Origin: Planctomycetota bacterium
GTDB lineage: Bacteria; Planctomycetota; JACOTG01; JAJDCM01
Assembly (NCBI GenBank): GCA_029260825.1
Contig: JAJDCM010000125.1
Location: 1 to 40,891, forward strand
Length of the DNA: 40,891 nt
Reading direction: 5' to 3'
The notes beneath the pieces are model-generated. The model saw nothing but the letters and a program-made list of their open reading frames with translations. It made no database searches and had not been told where the DNA came from. The position numbers and the translations under genes are program-made. Of the stretch, positions 7,623-17,600 are shown piece after piece. Position 1 is the stretch's first letter. Every line of letters begins with the position of its first letter.

Positions 7623-9200
7623 ATGCGTGCTCCCGTCATCTGTCTTCTCTTCCTGTCCCTTCTCCTCCTCGTTGGTGGTTCCGAAGCGCTCGGCCAGATC
7701 ATGGCGGTCTACCCCAAGGAAGCCTACGCGAGCAAATACAAGAGGTATCTGCGAGATGTGAGGGGCCGGCCGGCGATCATCGGTGAGATCAAATCCGGCT
7801 TGATTCTCAACGGCAACAACATCAGTCCTCAGAAACAAAACGAGCTCTACATCCCCAATCTCTCCGACCCCAAGTCCGTCCCCTATCGCTTCAAGAACGG
7901 AGAGCGTGTTTCGATCAAACCAAAGCAAGTGGTCAAGATTCCCGGCGCCCACGTCGGAAAGACGATCTTCTTCATGCGCGACTTCACCTTGAGCGGACTC
8001 GCAAACGAATACGAGATCCGTCAGACGGAAATCGACTCGATCCGGAAGAAGAGAGACAAACAAAAGCGCGGAAGCAAGGAGTGGTTCGAAGATCACGTCA
8101 AATTCGTGGGAACTCTCGAACGCCTCGAGCTCTGGCTCGCCAACACGCTTTTCCCGAGGGCGGCGACCCGGATCAAGAAAGATATTGCGCGCCAAAAAAA
8201 GAGCGTTCGGGAATCGGCGGCTAAGGACGGGGAGAAAGCAGCGCTTGCATCCATCCATTCCGTACCCACTCCGGAAGCGCTTCTTGAAGCCGCAGAGGAG
8301 ATCACCGGGGGAAAAGCTGAATTCAAGGTTCAAGAAAGCGCACACATTCGCATCACTTATCTGTCGTCGGAGATCAGTGAAGAAAAGGCTCGTGGACTGC
8401 TACGTCTGGCGGAAACCGTCATCTCCGGCTTTCGAGCAAAATACGTCTACCCCTACATCGGTGAAGGTTTTCGGGACTTCATTCCAGATCGAATCTTCCA
8501 TGAATTCTGGTTCGGACCCAGCTATCAACCCCATCGAGAGAAACTGTACGAACAGTATTACAACCAGAAGTGGGGAAAACGACACGACCAGCCCAGAAAA
8601 GGGCGCCGAGGGCAAGTGGGAAGGAAGCTCACCTGGCTCGACTACTGGAACGTCGACGAGGTCGATCATGAGGCGGTCGTTACTCATGGCATCGGCCATT
8701 CCCTCGCAACCTATCACTTCAACGAGGGAGGACGCATCACTCAACCCTGGCTTGCCGAAGCGACGGGATACGACCTTTCCTTCGGTTACCTCGGCCGAAA
8801 TTCCGTCAACTGCTTTCAGAGGAAGATTGCCCGGTACGGATCCACCGCACAGAAGAAAACCGAGCGAGAAGCAAAAGTCAGCCTCCGTGGGTACCTGAAC
8901 GGTCTTGCTCTCGAGAAAGGCCCCAGGATCGATGCGCTGGCGAGAAAAAAGCTCTACGAGATGGAAGATCCGGATCTCGCCAAGGCATGGAGCCTCCTTG
9001 ATTTCATCATCCGCACGAAGGGAAAAGCCGGACAGCTCTGGCTGCGGGCCGCCTGCAAGGCCGGAGGTGACATCAACAAATGGACGACGAAATCAGAAGA
9101 AATCTTTAGCACGACGGACGAGGGGATTCTCGCTACCATTGACGAGGAATGGAAGAACTTTGCTCGGGACGAGCAAGAGCTCGGGAACCGGACAAAATAG
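7623..9200 (+). CDS. Secreted gluzincin-like protein with degenerate active site
   Basis: A 525-residue exported protein. I chose the ATG at 7623, not the in-frame ATG at 7575, because GAGGA (7612-7616) lies 6 bases upstream and the product then begins with a clean signal peptide (hydrophobic core CLLFLSLLLLVGG, cleavage after EALG). Residues 346-380 have the layout of a gluzincin such as the DUF1570/Peptidase_MA-like families: THGIGHSLATYHF, then QPWLAEATGY. The two histidines (355, 359) and a Glu 19 residues later (378) match the zinc-ligand pattern, but the catalytic Glu of HExxH is Gly. It is therefore likely a non-catalytic relative. Residues ~130-205 are lysine/arginine-rich and probably helical. 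It precedes the MoxR gene by 29 bases. No specific function is recognised. Confidence 0.8.
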   Translation: MRAPVICLLFLSLLLLVGGSEALGQIMAVYPKEAYASKYKRYLRDVRGRPAIIGEIKSGLILNGNNISPQKQNELYIPNLSDPKSVPYRFKNGERVSIKPKQVVKIPGAHVGKTIFFMRDFTLSGLANEYEIRQTEIDSIRKKRDKQKRGSKEWFEDHVKFVGTLERLELWLANTLFPRAATRIKKDIARQKKSVRESAAKDGEKAALASIHSVPTPEALLEAAEEITGGKAEFKVQESAHIRITYLSSEISEEKARGLLRLAETVISGFRAKYVYPYIGEGFRDFIPDRIFHEFWFGPSYQPHREKLYEQYYNQKWGKRHDQPRKGRRGQVGRKLTWLDYWNVDEVDHEAVVTHGIGHSLATYHFNEGGRITQPWLAEATGYDLSFGYLGRNSVNCFQRKIARYGSTAQKKTEREAKVSLRGYLNGLALEKGPRIDALARKKLYEMEDPDLAKAWSLLDFIIRTKGKAGQLWLRAACKAGGDINKWTTKSEEIFSTTDEGILATIDEEWKNFARDEQELGNRTK

Positions 9201-9229
9201 GACAACCAGGAAGAAGAAGCCAGAACCCC

Positions 9230-10255
9230 ATGGCCAAGGACACCCAAGCTCCAACCAAAGATCGTGCCGAGTCCAGCGGGAAGCCCACGACCCATCCCCT
9301 GATCGGGGCGGTGAAAGAAAGCGTGGCTCGAGTCGTGGTCGGTCAGGAGAAAGTCGTCGACCGCATCCTGGTCGCCCTTCTTACCGGGGGGCATCTCCTT
9401 CTTCAAGGGGTTCCCGGAATCGCCAAGACGCTCCTCGTCAATGCGGTGGCGAACGCGGTCGATCTGAAGTTTGGAAGAGTTCAATTCACCATCGACCTCC
9501 TTCCCGCCGACATTCTGGGTGGAGAGGTCCTCGATCAGACGACCGGAAAGTTTCGCGTCCACAAGGGGCCGATCTTTGCCAACCTTCTTCTCGCCGACGA
9601 GGTCAATCGGGCCGCCCCCAAGGTCCAGAGCGCTCTCCTTGAAGCCATGCAGGAGAGAAAAGTCACAATCGGGCAGAAGAGCTTCATCCTCCCCGCTCCT
9701 TTCCTGGTGATTGCGACCCAGAATCCGATCGAACAGTCAGGAACCTTCGAGCTTCCGGAGGCCCAGCTTGATCGATTCATGTTGTGTCACCGTCTCGATT
9801 ACCCGACGGCGACCGAGGAAGGCGAGGTCCTCCGAAGATCCCTGGCTCTTGGTCTTTCCAGGCAGCGCCGAGGTGCGGTTCCCATGTCCGCTTTTGACAC
9901 GCTCAAGGGAAAGCCAAGTGTCTCGGTGGACTTGCTCGTTGAAGCAATGGAACTCGTCCAGAAGGTGTATGTCAGCGAGGTCTTTGTTCATCATGCGGTT
10001 GAGCTGACCCGGCGTACTCGAAATCACTCCCATGTAGAACTCGGCGCCAGTCCAAGAGCCGGCATTGCCCTTGTCACCGCAGCGCGGGCCATGGCGTTCA
10101 TTGACGGACGTGACTACGCAACCCCGGAAGATCTCTTTGCTCTTTGCGAAGATGTTCTTTTGCACCGGATGCGGCTCACCTACCAGGCCATGGCTGAAGG
10201 CATCACCGGGGAAAACGTACTCCAGGAAATCGTCGAGTCCATGGGACTTACATGA
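9230..10255 (+). CDS. MoxR-family AAA+ ATPase
   Basis: A 341-residue MoxR ATPase, normal family length. Walker A GVPGIAKT is at about 60-67, Walker B LLLADE at 119-124, and sensor 1 ATQN at 162-165. FELPEAQLDRF follows, then the lid domain with GASPRAGIALVTAARA. MoxR ATPases are thought to act as chaperones that remodel or activate partners through VWA-domain proteins; here three such partners follow directly. The start at 9230 gives a standard N-terminus. An in-frame ATG at 9149 would add 27 basic residues overlapping the previous gene and is less likely. The SD is weak (aggaagaag, rather far upstream). The stop overlaps the DUF58 start by 4 bases (ATGA), indicating translational coupling. 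Confidence 0.93.
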   Translation: MAKDTQAPTKDRAESSGKPTTHPLIGAVKESVARVVVGQEKVVDRILVALLTGGHLLLQGVPGIAKTLLVNAVANAVDLKFGRVQFTIDLLPADILGGEVLDQTTGKFRVHKGPIFANLLLADEVNRAAPKVQSALLEAMQERKVTIGQKSFILPAPFLVIATQNPIEQSGTFELPEAQLDRFMLCHRLDYPTATEEGEVLRRSLALGLSRQRRGAVPMSAFDTLKGKPSVSVDLLVEAMELVQKVYVSEVFVHHAVELTRRTRNHSHVELGASPRAGIALVTAARAMAFIDGRDYATPEDLFALCEDVLLHRMRLTYQAMAEGITGENVLQEIVESMGLT

Positions 10256-11133
10256 AGCCTGACGACTCCATCCCCGGCATCGAAATCCCCGCGGAACTCT
10301 CGGATCGAGAGCTCCAGGTCACCGTCCGTCGACTGGCCGATGATCTCACATACGGCGAGGACCCATCCTGCTATACGGGGAGCGGAGTTGACTATGCTCA
10401 GTCTCGCGTTTTCCTGACCGGGGATTCGGTCCGGGACATTGACTGGCGGGTCACGGCACGCTCGGGAAAGCTACACCTGAAAGAGTATGAAGCAATACGG
10501 CGCATGCCCATGCTCCTCCTGGTGGATACATCCGGGTCGATGTCCGTGAGCTCGACCCTCCAAACCAAGCACAGATTAGGTGCAATACTGGCCGGCGCCC
10601 TGGGTCTTGCCGCCCTGAGACGCCTGAGCCCGGTAGGTGTTCTTGGAGCCGGGGAGCGGATCGTCCGATTCGCCCCGAGCCTCTCTCGCGGTCGGATTTT
10701 CCAGTGGCTCACCGAGCTCGAAAACGAAGGTCCCACCGAGTCAACAAACCTTGGCATCCGGCTCGATCAGACCGGCGCTCTCCTGAAAAGTCGAAGTGTC
10801 GTGGTCATCCTGAGCGACCTTCATGATCCAGACGGAGTCCCCGCCATCAAGCGCCTCTCCCATCGCCACGATTGCATTGTCATCCAACTGATGGATCCAG
10901 CCGAAGAGGGCCGACTGCGAGGAGGATTCTTCCGGGGCCGAGAAGCCGAGACCCGAAAAACTTTCACCGCACACGGACTCTCACGTTTCTTCGGGAAGAA
11001 AGGCCCGTCCAGGGGCCCGGAACTCATTCAAAGTGGAATCGACCACATCCTCCTGCGGACCGACGAACCGTTCATCCTGCCTTTGCGACGCTTTCTGAAG
11101 GAGCGAGGGGCATTCTCGAGGGGAACCCGATGA
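10252..11133 (+). CDS. DUF58 (VWA-like) protein of the MoxR cluster
   Basis: A 293-residue soluble protein. The DUF58 signature GDSVRDIDWRVTARSG followed by LHLKEYE is at about 57-80. An intact metal-ion-dependent adhesion site, VDTSGSMS (Asp92, Ser94, Ser96), is followed by further VWA elements, SRSVVVILSDLHD. DUF58 proteins are almost always encoded next to MoxR and are presumed to be its partner. There is no signal peptide or membrane segment, so it is probably cytoplasmic like MoxR. It overlaps its neighbours by 4 bases on both sides (10252-10255 and 11130-11133), which points to fixed stoichiometry within one operon. Confidence 0.92.
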   Translation: MKPDDSIPGIEIPAELSDRELQVTVRRLADDLTYGEDPSCYTGSGVDYAQSRVFLTGDSVRDIDWRVTARSGKLHLKEYEAIRRMPMLLLVDTSGSMSVSSTLQTKHRLGAILAGALGLAALRRLSPVGVLGAGERIVRFAPSLSRGRIFQWLTELENEGPTESTNLGIRLDQTGALLKSRSVVVILSDLHDPDGVPAIKRLSHRHDCIVIQLMDPAEEGRLRGGFFRGREAETRKTFTAHGLSRFFGKKGPSRGPELIQSGIDHILLRTDEPFILPLRRFLKERGAFSRGTR

Positions 11134-11978
11134 GGGTTCCAATCCTCGTTGTTCTGGCCATCGTTTTCCTTTCCGGGATGGTTCCGGCGTCTTCCCAGCA
11201 GCCCGCGACTCGGGGCACAAACATGACATCTTCGGTGGGCATGGAAATGACCTATTTCCTTCGCCATTCCGGTGAAGCACTTCGCGCAATTCCCACCCGG
11301 GATAACTCCCCACTCGTCATCTTCATTTCAGATCAAGCAGACGAGGGAGGGTCCACCATCTACGAGATTCGCTACGTTGGCACTTTACCGGGAACCTACA
11401 ACCTCGCCGACTTTCTCGAACGACTCGATGGAAAACCTCATCAGCTAACCCCCCTTCCCGTCACCATCGAATCCATCCTTCCTGAGGATCACAATGGTGA
11501 TCTTGAGACCATCGAAAGCCCCCCGCTTCCCCGTATCGGAGGGTATACCCTGTTCTTGTTCGGAGCCGGGAGCCTCTGGATCCTGGGACTCTTCGTTTTT
11601 CTTTTCCGCTCCCGCAAGAGACGGCCAAAGATCACCAGGGAAGAAGTTGTCGCCGAGATAACGACGGCTGATCACCTGCGCTCTCTGGTAGAAAAAGCCC
11701 TGTCCGAGGGCCCCCTCGATACAGAAGACCAGGCTCGCCTCGAGCTTCTGCTGATTGATCACTGGAAGACCGAACTAGCGAAACCAGATCTCACTCCTTC
11801 GGAAGCCATGAGAGCGTTGAAAGCACATCCGGAGGCTTCAAAGCTCCTTCTTGCACTTGAACGTTGGCTTCATCAGCGACCCGATCAACGTGATGTGGAT
11901 GTGGCCGGCCTTCTCTCCCCTTACCTTTCTCGGACCTCCGAGGCAAACCCATCCGCACCGGGAGAAAATGTACCGTGA
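11130..11978 (+). CDS. Membrane-anchored Bat-cluster protein (signal peptide, one TM, cytoplasmic tail)
   Basis: A 282-residue protein. I take the ATG at 11130, which overlaps the DUF58 stop in an ATGA and starts a clear signal peptide (PILVVLAIVFLSGMVPASSQ). A longer in-frame extension back to 10872 would lie wholly inside the DUF58 gene and is rejected. Residues ~25-137 are a predicted periplasmic beta-rich domain. One membrane helix follows at about 138-160 (YTLFLFGAGSLWILGLFVFLF), then a basic stop-transfer RSRKRR, and a helical cytoplasmic tail with LLLALERWLHQRP. Position and topology are like the BatD or DUF4381-type component of MoxR/Bat operons, but I do not recognise a defined family. 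Its role is presumably to link periplasmic and cytoplasmic parts of the complex. Confidence 0.8.
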   Translation: MRVPILVVLAIVFLSGMVPASSQQPATRGTNMTSSVGMEMTYFLRHSGEALRAIPTRDNSPLVIFISDQADEGGSTIYEIRYVGTLPGTYNLADFLERLDGKPHQLTPLPVTIESILPEDHNGDLETIESPPLPRIGGYTLFLFGAGSLWILGLFVFLFRSRKRRPKITREEVVAEITTADHLRSLVEKALSEGPLDTEDQARLELLLIDHWKTELAKPDLTPSEAMRALKAHPEASKLLLALERWLHQRPDQRDVDVAGLLSPYLSRTSEANPSAPGENVP

Positions 11979-12889
11979 GCTTCACGACTCCCTGGGTGCT
12001 TTTGCTTCTCGTCATTCCAGTTCTCCTCATGATTTTCGAGATGAGGAAGGCAGGAGTCCCCATCCCGGTGCCCCATGATCATGGAACACAAAAATCCGGA
12101 CGCCTGATTTTTCGCCTGATCCTTCCCTTCAGTCTGATACCCGCCATGATCCTCGCCGTCGTGGTGATCCTGATCGCGGGTCCGTTGAAGCCAGGGCTTC
12201 CCAAGAATGTTCGTGAGCTGACGAACATCGAACTCTGTCTCGATGTTTCGGGAAGCATGACCGCCGGCTTTGGCGAGGGATCTCGCTACGATGCGGCCAT
12301 GGAGGCCATCTCCGGATTTACGAATCAAAGAAAGGGAGATGCTTTTGGGCTCACCATCTTTGGCAACGAAGTTCTTCGGTGGGTTCCCCTGACCAAAGAC
12401 CTATCGTCCATTCAAAACGCAACCCCGTTCTTGAGGCCTGAGCTTCTTCCGCGTCACTTCGGTGGCACCGAAATCGGAAAAGGGCTGAAATTCTGTCAAA
12501 GCACTTTGATCAAACAGGAAGAGGGAGACCGGCTGATCATCCTCCTGTCCGATGGTAGGAGCGCAGATCTCGGAGGAAACCGGCCTCATCAGATCGGATC
12601 CAGCTTGAAAGAAGACGGTATTGTTCTCTACTCAATCTTCATCGGAAGCGGAGCCGCACCCCAGCAGCTCTCCGATGTCACCTGGCCAACCGGAGGGGAA
12701 GTCTTCGCCGTCGACAACATGGATGGACTGAAACGGGTTTTCACTCACATCGACTCGATGCAACCCGCCAAGCTGAAACCAAAGCAGAGTCAAAACGTCG
12801 ACGATTTTTCCCTGATGACGAAGATCGGCCTCGTCCTGGTTGCCCTCTACCAGATGGCTTTGTTCGGGCTGAGGTACACACCATGGTAA
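11975..12889 (+). CDS. BatA-like membrane VWA protein
   Basis: A 304-residue protein. It has N-terminal helices at about 6-22 and 46-68, a VWA domain at ~85-270, and a C-terminal helix at ~278-300 (IGLVLVALYQMALFGL). The metal site is intact: CLDVSGSM with Asp90, Ser92 and Ser94, then GGTEIGKGL and IILLSDGRS. This is the architecture of BatA in Bacteroides/Leptospira aerotolerance operons and of related planctomycete proteins, with the VWA domain in the periplasm between anchors. The start is GTG at 11975, inside a GTGA overlap with the previous stop. The VWA probably binds a protein ligand through the bound metal ion. The specific ligand and physiological output are unknown. Confidence 0.9.
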   Translation: MSFTTPWVLLLLVIPVLLMIFEMRKAGVPIPVPHDHGTQKSGRLIFRLILPFSLIPAMILAVVVILIAGPLKPGLPKNVRELTNIELCLDVSGSMTAGFGEGSRYDAAMEAISGFTNQRKGDAFGLTIFGNEVLRWVPLTKDLSSIQNATPFLRPELLPRHFGGTEIGKGLKFCQSTLIKQEEGDRLIILLSDGRSADLGGNRPHQIGSSLKEDGIVLYSIFIGSGAAPQQLSDVTWPTGGEVFAVDNMDGLKRVFTHIDSMQPAKLKPKQSQNVDDFSLMTKIGLVLVALYQMALFGLRYTPW

Positions 12890-13851
12890 TCGAGCCCCTC
12901 TCGATTCTGGGCGCCGCCACCGGTGTATTCGTCTTGACCGGGATCGCCGAGTGGATTCACTCCAGCCGCATTCGCCATCTTGGACGTCTGGCCTTCGGTC
13001 CGAAAGGCCGACCTCGGTTTTTTGCCAGATGTGCCGGCCCTCTTCGCGCGGGAAGCATGGCGGCGTTGACCTGGGGGCTCCTCTATCTGAGCGGACAACA
13101 AACGGCTCCCGTCTCGAACGATCCGATCGACGTCCCCATCCGGCACCACCTGATCCTTGCCATTGATGTCTCTCCCAGCATGTACTTGACCGACGGAGGA
13201 AAGGACCGCTCCGTCACCCGAAAAGTGCGAGCCGGAGAACTTCTTCGCTCCCTTCTTGATCGGCTGGACATGAACGAAACCCGGGTGAGTGTGGTGGCGT
13301 TCTACACCGAAGCCAAACCGGTTGTCGTTGACACCCATGACCCTGAGGTCGTCAAGAACATCGTCAACGATCTCCCCATGGAGCACGCCTTCAAGCCAGG
13401 AAAGACGAACCTCTATGCCGGAGTTGAAGAGGCGTACAAGCTCGCAAAGGCCTGGCCGCCCGGGACCGCGACGTTGCTCGTTGTGAGTGATGGAGACACA
13501 CTTCCGGGCTCGGGTCTACCCGCACGCCCGTCGTCCATCGGAAACGTCCTGGTTCTGGGAGTCGGAGCCGTGCAAAAAGGGCTTTTCATCGACGGTCATT
13601 CCTCCAGACAGAACCGAGACGCGTTGAACCGCTTGGCGCTACGGCTCGGGGGGATGTATCATAATGGTAATGAAAAACACGTGCCGACCACGGTCCTGGC
13701 AAATCTATCCCACTCGATCCCGGCGCTCGATGAGCCAGGTCTTTCGAAACGGGACCTTGCTCTGGTTCTATCCGCGGTCGGCGGGTCGATTCTGGCATTG
13801 CTCTCGCCCCTTCTTTTCGGGGTGGGTAGTCCCTCACGGAGACGCTCATGA
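12883..13851 (+). CDS. BatB-like membrane VWA protein
   Basis: A 322-residue protein with the same plan as the preceding gene: N-terminal helices at about 5-24 and 55-70, a VWA domain from ~88, and a C-terminal helix at ~293-312 (LALVLSAVGGSILALLSPLLFG). The metal site reads AIDVSPSM (Asp95, Ser97, Ser99), with Pro replacing the usual Gly but the liganding residues kept. GKTNLYAGVEEA and LLVVSDGDTLPGSG are typical later VWA elements. The C-terminal part of the VWA differs enough from its neighbour that this is an old paralogue, not a recent duplicate. The start overlaps the upstream stop by 7 bases, with gagg about 7 bases before it. The stop overlaps the next start by 4 bases. Confidence 0.9.
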   Translation: MVIEPLSILGAATGVFVLTGIAEWIHSSRIRHLGRLAFGPKGRPRFFARCAGPLRAGSMAALTWGLLYLSGQQTAPVSNDPIDVPIRHHLILAIDVSPSMYLTDGGKDRSVTRKVRAGELLRSLLDRLDMNETRVSVVAFYTEAKPVVVDTHDPEVVKNIVNDLPMEHAFKPGKTNLYAGVEEAYKLAKAWPPGTATLLVVSDGDTLPGSGLPARPSSIGNVLVLGVGAVQKGLFIDGHSSRQNRDALNRLALRLGGMYHNGNEKHVPTTVLANLSHSIPALDEPGLSKRDLALVLSAVGGSILALLSPLLFGVGSPSRRRS

Positions 13852-14597
13852 AGACTGCGCTCAAGATCGTCTGGCTACTGATTCCCATCGGACTGCTCGC
13901 GTATCACTTTGGCCCGGGTCAGGGACTCCTCGCTCGAGACCGGGCCAAAAGCGAGATGGATCGGGGGCTCACGGCCCGAAACGACCTCGACTGGAACGTT
14001 GCCGCTTCAAGTTTTGAACAGGCAATATCCGAGCTTCCCGAAGACTCGACACGTCTTGAACAATGGAGGCTATCTCTCTCCCAGGCAAGAGCGCTCATTC
14101 AGGGTGGACAGATGATCGAGGGTCAGGAGCTTCTCCAGGAAACCCTTCTCGAAAGCGAGACAACCGAGCAAAACGATTCGGATCTTGCCCGGAGCATTCG
14201 CTCCGACCTTGCGGCATCGAGCTATTTTTCCGCCTGGATCATGCGCCTTGAGGGGGCAACTCCCGAGGAGTGGAAACCGGAATCAGAAAGGGCTCGGCAG
14301 CAATTTCGTCTCCTGGCGGAGCGAACCGAAAAATCCGGGGCGAAAGAACAATCTCTTCTCCACAAGAAGAACCTCGAAGCCACCGTTCGTCTCGAACAGA
14401 TGGACTTGACCGAACTTCTTGCCAGGCCTCTCCCCAAGAACTGTCCGGACTGTCAAAACCTGAGCCAGCGAAAAAGGAAACAGTCCAAGAGTCGTTCGAA
14501 GGGCAAGGGAAAAGGGGAAGGCGAAAAAGACTCCCGGGAAAAGGTCAACGAAGCCCAGGGCGCCGGAATCAACAAACGTGAGGGAAGTGGTTCCTGA
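13848..14597 (+). CDS. BatC-like anchored helical protein with basic tail
   Basis: A 249-residue protein. An N-terminal hydrophobic segment (IVWLLIPIGLLAYHFG) serves as anchor or signal. Helical TPR-like sequence covers about 30-195 (for example NVAASSFEQAISELPEDSTRLEQWRLSLSQARAL). A CPDC motif is at 199-202, and the 45-residue Lys/Arg/Gly/Glu-rich tail is probably disordered. BatC proteins of Bat operons likewise combine TPRs with a low-complexity C-terminus. The CxxC could bind metal or form a disulfide; I see no further ligands. It overlaps the preceding VWA gene by 4 bases and precedes the 1260-residue gene by 32 bases. The family assignment rests on position and architecture, not on a strong sequence signature. 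Confidence 0.78.
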   Translation: MKTALKIVWLLIPIGLLAYHFGPGQGLLARDRAKSEMDRGLTARNDLDWNVAASSFEQAISELPEDSTRLEQWRLSLSQARALIQGGQMIEGQELLQETLLESETTEQNDSDLARSIRSDLAASSYFSAWIMRLEGATPEEWKPESERARQQFRLLAERTEKSGAKEQSLLHKKNLEATVRLEQMDLTELLARPLPKNCPDCQNLSQRKRKQSKSRSKGKGKGEGEKDSREKVNEAQGAGINKREGSGS

Positions 14598-14610
14598 ACA
14601 AGTTCAATCA

Positions 14611-14630
14611 TGGGGAGACACGGGGAGACA
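14611..14630 (+). repeat. Tandem 10-bp repeat at the ribosome-binding region of the 1260-residue gene
   Basis: Two copies of yGGGGAGACA lie back to back at 14611-14620 and 14621-14630. Each carries a GGGGAG that could act as a Shine-Dalgarno sequence. The second copy ends in the A of the ATG at 14630. An out-of-frame ATG precedes the first copy (14610). Copy-number change here could alter translation, but with only two copies this is speculative. Confidence 0.5.
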
Positions 14631-17600
14631 TGGGAAAACAAATGGCACGTGAAATGGTGCGTCACATGAGCAGCAAGAGTTCTGATCTTACCTCCCGAAT
14701 CCTGGCCTCTGTGCTGGTGCTCCTTGGAGCCGGATCTTTCGCTACCTCCAGGGCCTTTGGACAGGAAAAAGAAGCAAAGCGAATCTTTCCCCCCGAAGTT
14801 TACGAGGAACTCGATGCCTACGTCACCGGAAAGAAGAAGCCACCAACTCCGGATGAAAAGGCCCGGGCGAAGAGCCTCGTCCAACGATTCCTCAAGATCA
14901 AGAAGTTTGAACGCACCGGTCCCGATGTCCTTACGACACTCAGTCAAAACCCGGACCGTTCCACAAGGGCCACCGAGAATGAAGAGTTTCACACGCGAAT
15001 GGTCATGGGAGACTGGCGGGGGATCGGGCGAGAACTCGAACTTCTCTCCTCCGCGGAAGCATCCCGAGCTTACGATCACCTCCTTACTCTTCTTGCCAAC
15101 CCGAAGGTTCTTCTGCTTGCCGGAGATATCCTTCCGCTCGCCCACGCCGCCCCGGGCCCCCTGAAAAAAACCCAGCTGGCAATTCTTGGAAAGCTCCTTG
15201 CTCAATCCGGTCAGACGACTGGCATCCCTCGAACCGTCCTTGCCGAGCTTGAGGAAGGCACCGAAAACCTGGGCGGCCCGGATCCCGAAAATCGTCTTTC
15301 TGCAGCACGCCTCCTGCTGGCCGCCAACATGGTGGCCGAGGCGTACCCCTATTTACCTCCACTTCCGGAGGGTGAAGATGTTGATCCGGCGGAAGCGGCG
15401 GACATCTTGAACCTTCACGCCATTTACCATCACCTGGCATCGGGAGGACCCAATAGTTCGAGTGAGGCTCACCAGGCATGGGAGTTGACTCAAAGAGTCC
15501 TCGACCTCAGCGAACTTCCCGAAAAAGAGAAGGAGGAGAAGCAAGACGAGGTCGTCGATGAAGACCAGGAGTTCCCGGAAGAAGAGATCGACCCGCAGGT
15601 CCAAAAGCAAGAGCTTGCTCGAGCGCTAGCCCTGAAAGCAGAACGAGCCCTGGCGATCCAACGAACCGTGGATCTCCTTTCTCAGATAGACCGGATAACT
15701 GGCGATGTCTGGCTAACGAATCTCTTCAAGAAGAAGAGTGTTCGAGCCCGGGAAATCCTTGCCGACCTTGCGAGCCGACTGGGCAACAGCCTCAAGACCC
15801 CGATGGCCGAGGCACGACTCGGGAACATCGAGCTCATGCGACGGGCGGTTGCCCGATTACTCGAGACGAATCCCGGAGAACAATGGGGCAGCTTCCTTGA
15901 TCTTTTGACCCTCTCCTGGATCGAAGAAGTCCAGCACACTCTGAACACAGGGCCGAGTCTCGCCCCCACCATCCAATCGCCCCAGTGGCACGCCTATCAA
16001 GCCTTCCAGAAGCTGATCCTGGATCGGAAGAAAAAGAAGATCATCGCCATCGAGGCAAAAAAGCTTCTGCCTTGCTCTCCTGACGAAGATTGGTTTGCGG
16101 CCCTGCAACCCGATCTCTCCCGAAAAGTTCGCCGCATGCACGGCTTGCTCCTCGCCGAGCTTCAGGAAGGTGACGAGGTTTTTTCTCACATCCAACAGGA
16201 ACTGAATCGGGATCCCGAGCTGGCCAAAGAGCTCGCCCAGAGGATGATCGTTTCTTTTACCAGGAGTCTTGGTAAGCGCCCGAATTACGGGCAGAACAAT
16301 AATCGCATTTACTACTCCGGCTCGAGCACATTCTATCCGTCCCGCACTCAAGCCATCCCTCTTACCCGATCAAAGCAGGTTCGCCAGCTCCACAAGCTGG
16401 CAGAACTACTGACGAGGCTTTCAGAGATCGGCGCGCCGGTTACCGACCCCGGAACGATTGTTACCGCCTTTTCTTCCTGTCATAGTCCCGCCGAAATCTA
16501 TCGCGAAGAGGATATCCTTGCCGTTTTCGGGCCCCTTGCGGAAATTCCTATCGATACGACTTTGGGCCTCATTGCAGCCATGCGTCTGAAACTCTCCGGC
16601 CAGTGGCGAAAGATGGACACGCAGAAGAATGCCGATACGAAGCGCACCGATAAAGAGCTCATCGCTGAGGTCCGGCGAGGATATGAGGTTTGCTGCCAGG
16701 TCCTCGAAAACGCCTGCGAAGAAGACCCTGGCGATTACCGAGTACCACTGGCACTCGCCCCGGTGTACTTTGATCAGGCCGAGTTTCTCTACGGGCAAAA
16801 GGAAGATCTTGCGACCTACACCAGCATTCGGAACAAGTCTTTTTCAAACTACCGACTCGCGGCAGACCTTTATCGGGAGACCATCTCCGAGATCGGAAAG
16901 TCCGAGCAAAACTCGCAGGTCTATCGTCAGTGGTTTCAGTCCGCCCTCGGAGCGAGTGATCTCACCTACTTGACCCGACAAGACCAGCCCGACATGGACG
17001 AGGTAGAGCAAATCGGCCTTGCTTTGCGAGCTCTTCCGGAAGACGTCATTGATCATCATTTGAACCACTTCGGAACCTCGCTGACCTCCGGGATCAACAA
17101 CCTCCCCGCTCAACTCCGGCCCCATTTCTTTCGCCAGGGCCTCAAGGTTCTCGGAGATCATCCGTCAGGAAAAGACGCTCTGGAGCTTCTGACGTTCTAT
17201 GACGAGCTTCTTTCCGAACTCGAACTTGCCGTGATCGTCGAGGGATCAGCCGATGTCGGAAGCCTTCCCTTCGGGGCTCATTTTGTTCTGCGTCACACTC
17301 GCGCAACGGGACGGGAGTCTGGAGGTTTTGGGAAGTATTTCCGGAACAAGGTCTACAATTATCAAGCTCGAACCCAGGTGGATTATCGAGACGACCTGGA
17401 AGAACACATTCGCGAAGTCATGTCCGAAGGATTCGAGCTCCTGAGCCTGACCTTTCATGAATCGAATGTAGAACCCCGCGGATTCGGGCGCCTTGACTGG
17501 CGAGAAACTCCGATGGCCTATCTGGTCATGAAGGCCAGAGACCCCTCGGTCGATCGAATTCCCTCTCTCAAGCTGAGCCTGGAATTCAATGATGGAAAAG

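Noticed and set aside
10872..11129. N-terminal extension of the third Bat-cluster gene
   Set aside because: The extension overlaps the DUF58 coding sequence in another frame. The ATGA overlap at 11130 and the signal peptide starting there mark the true start.
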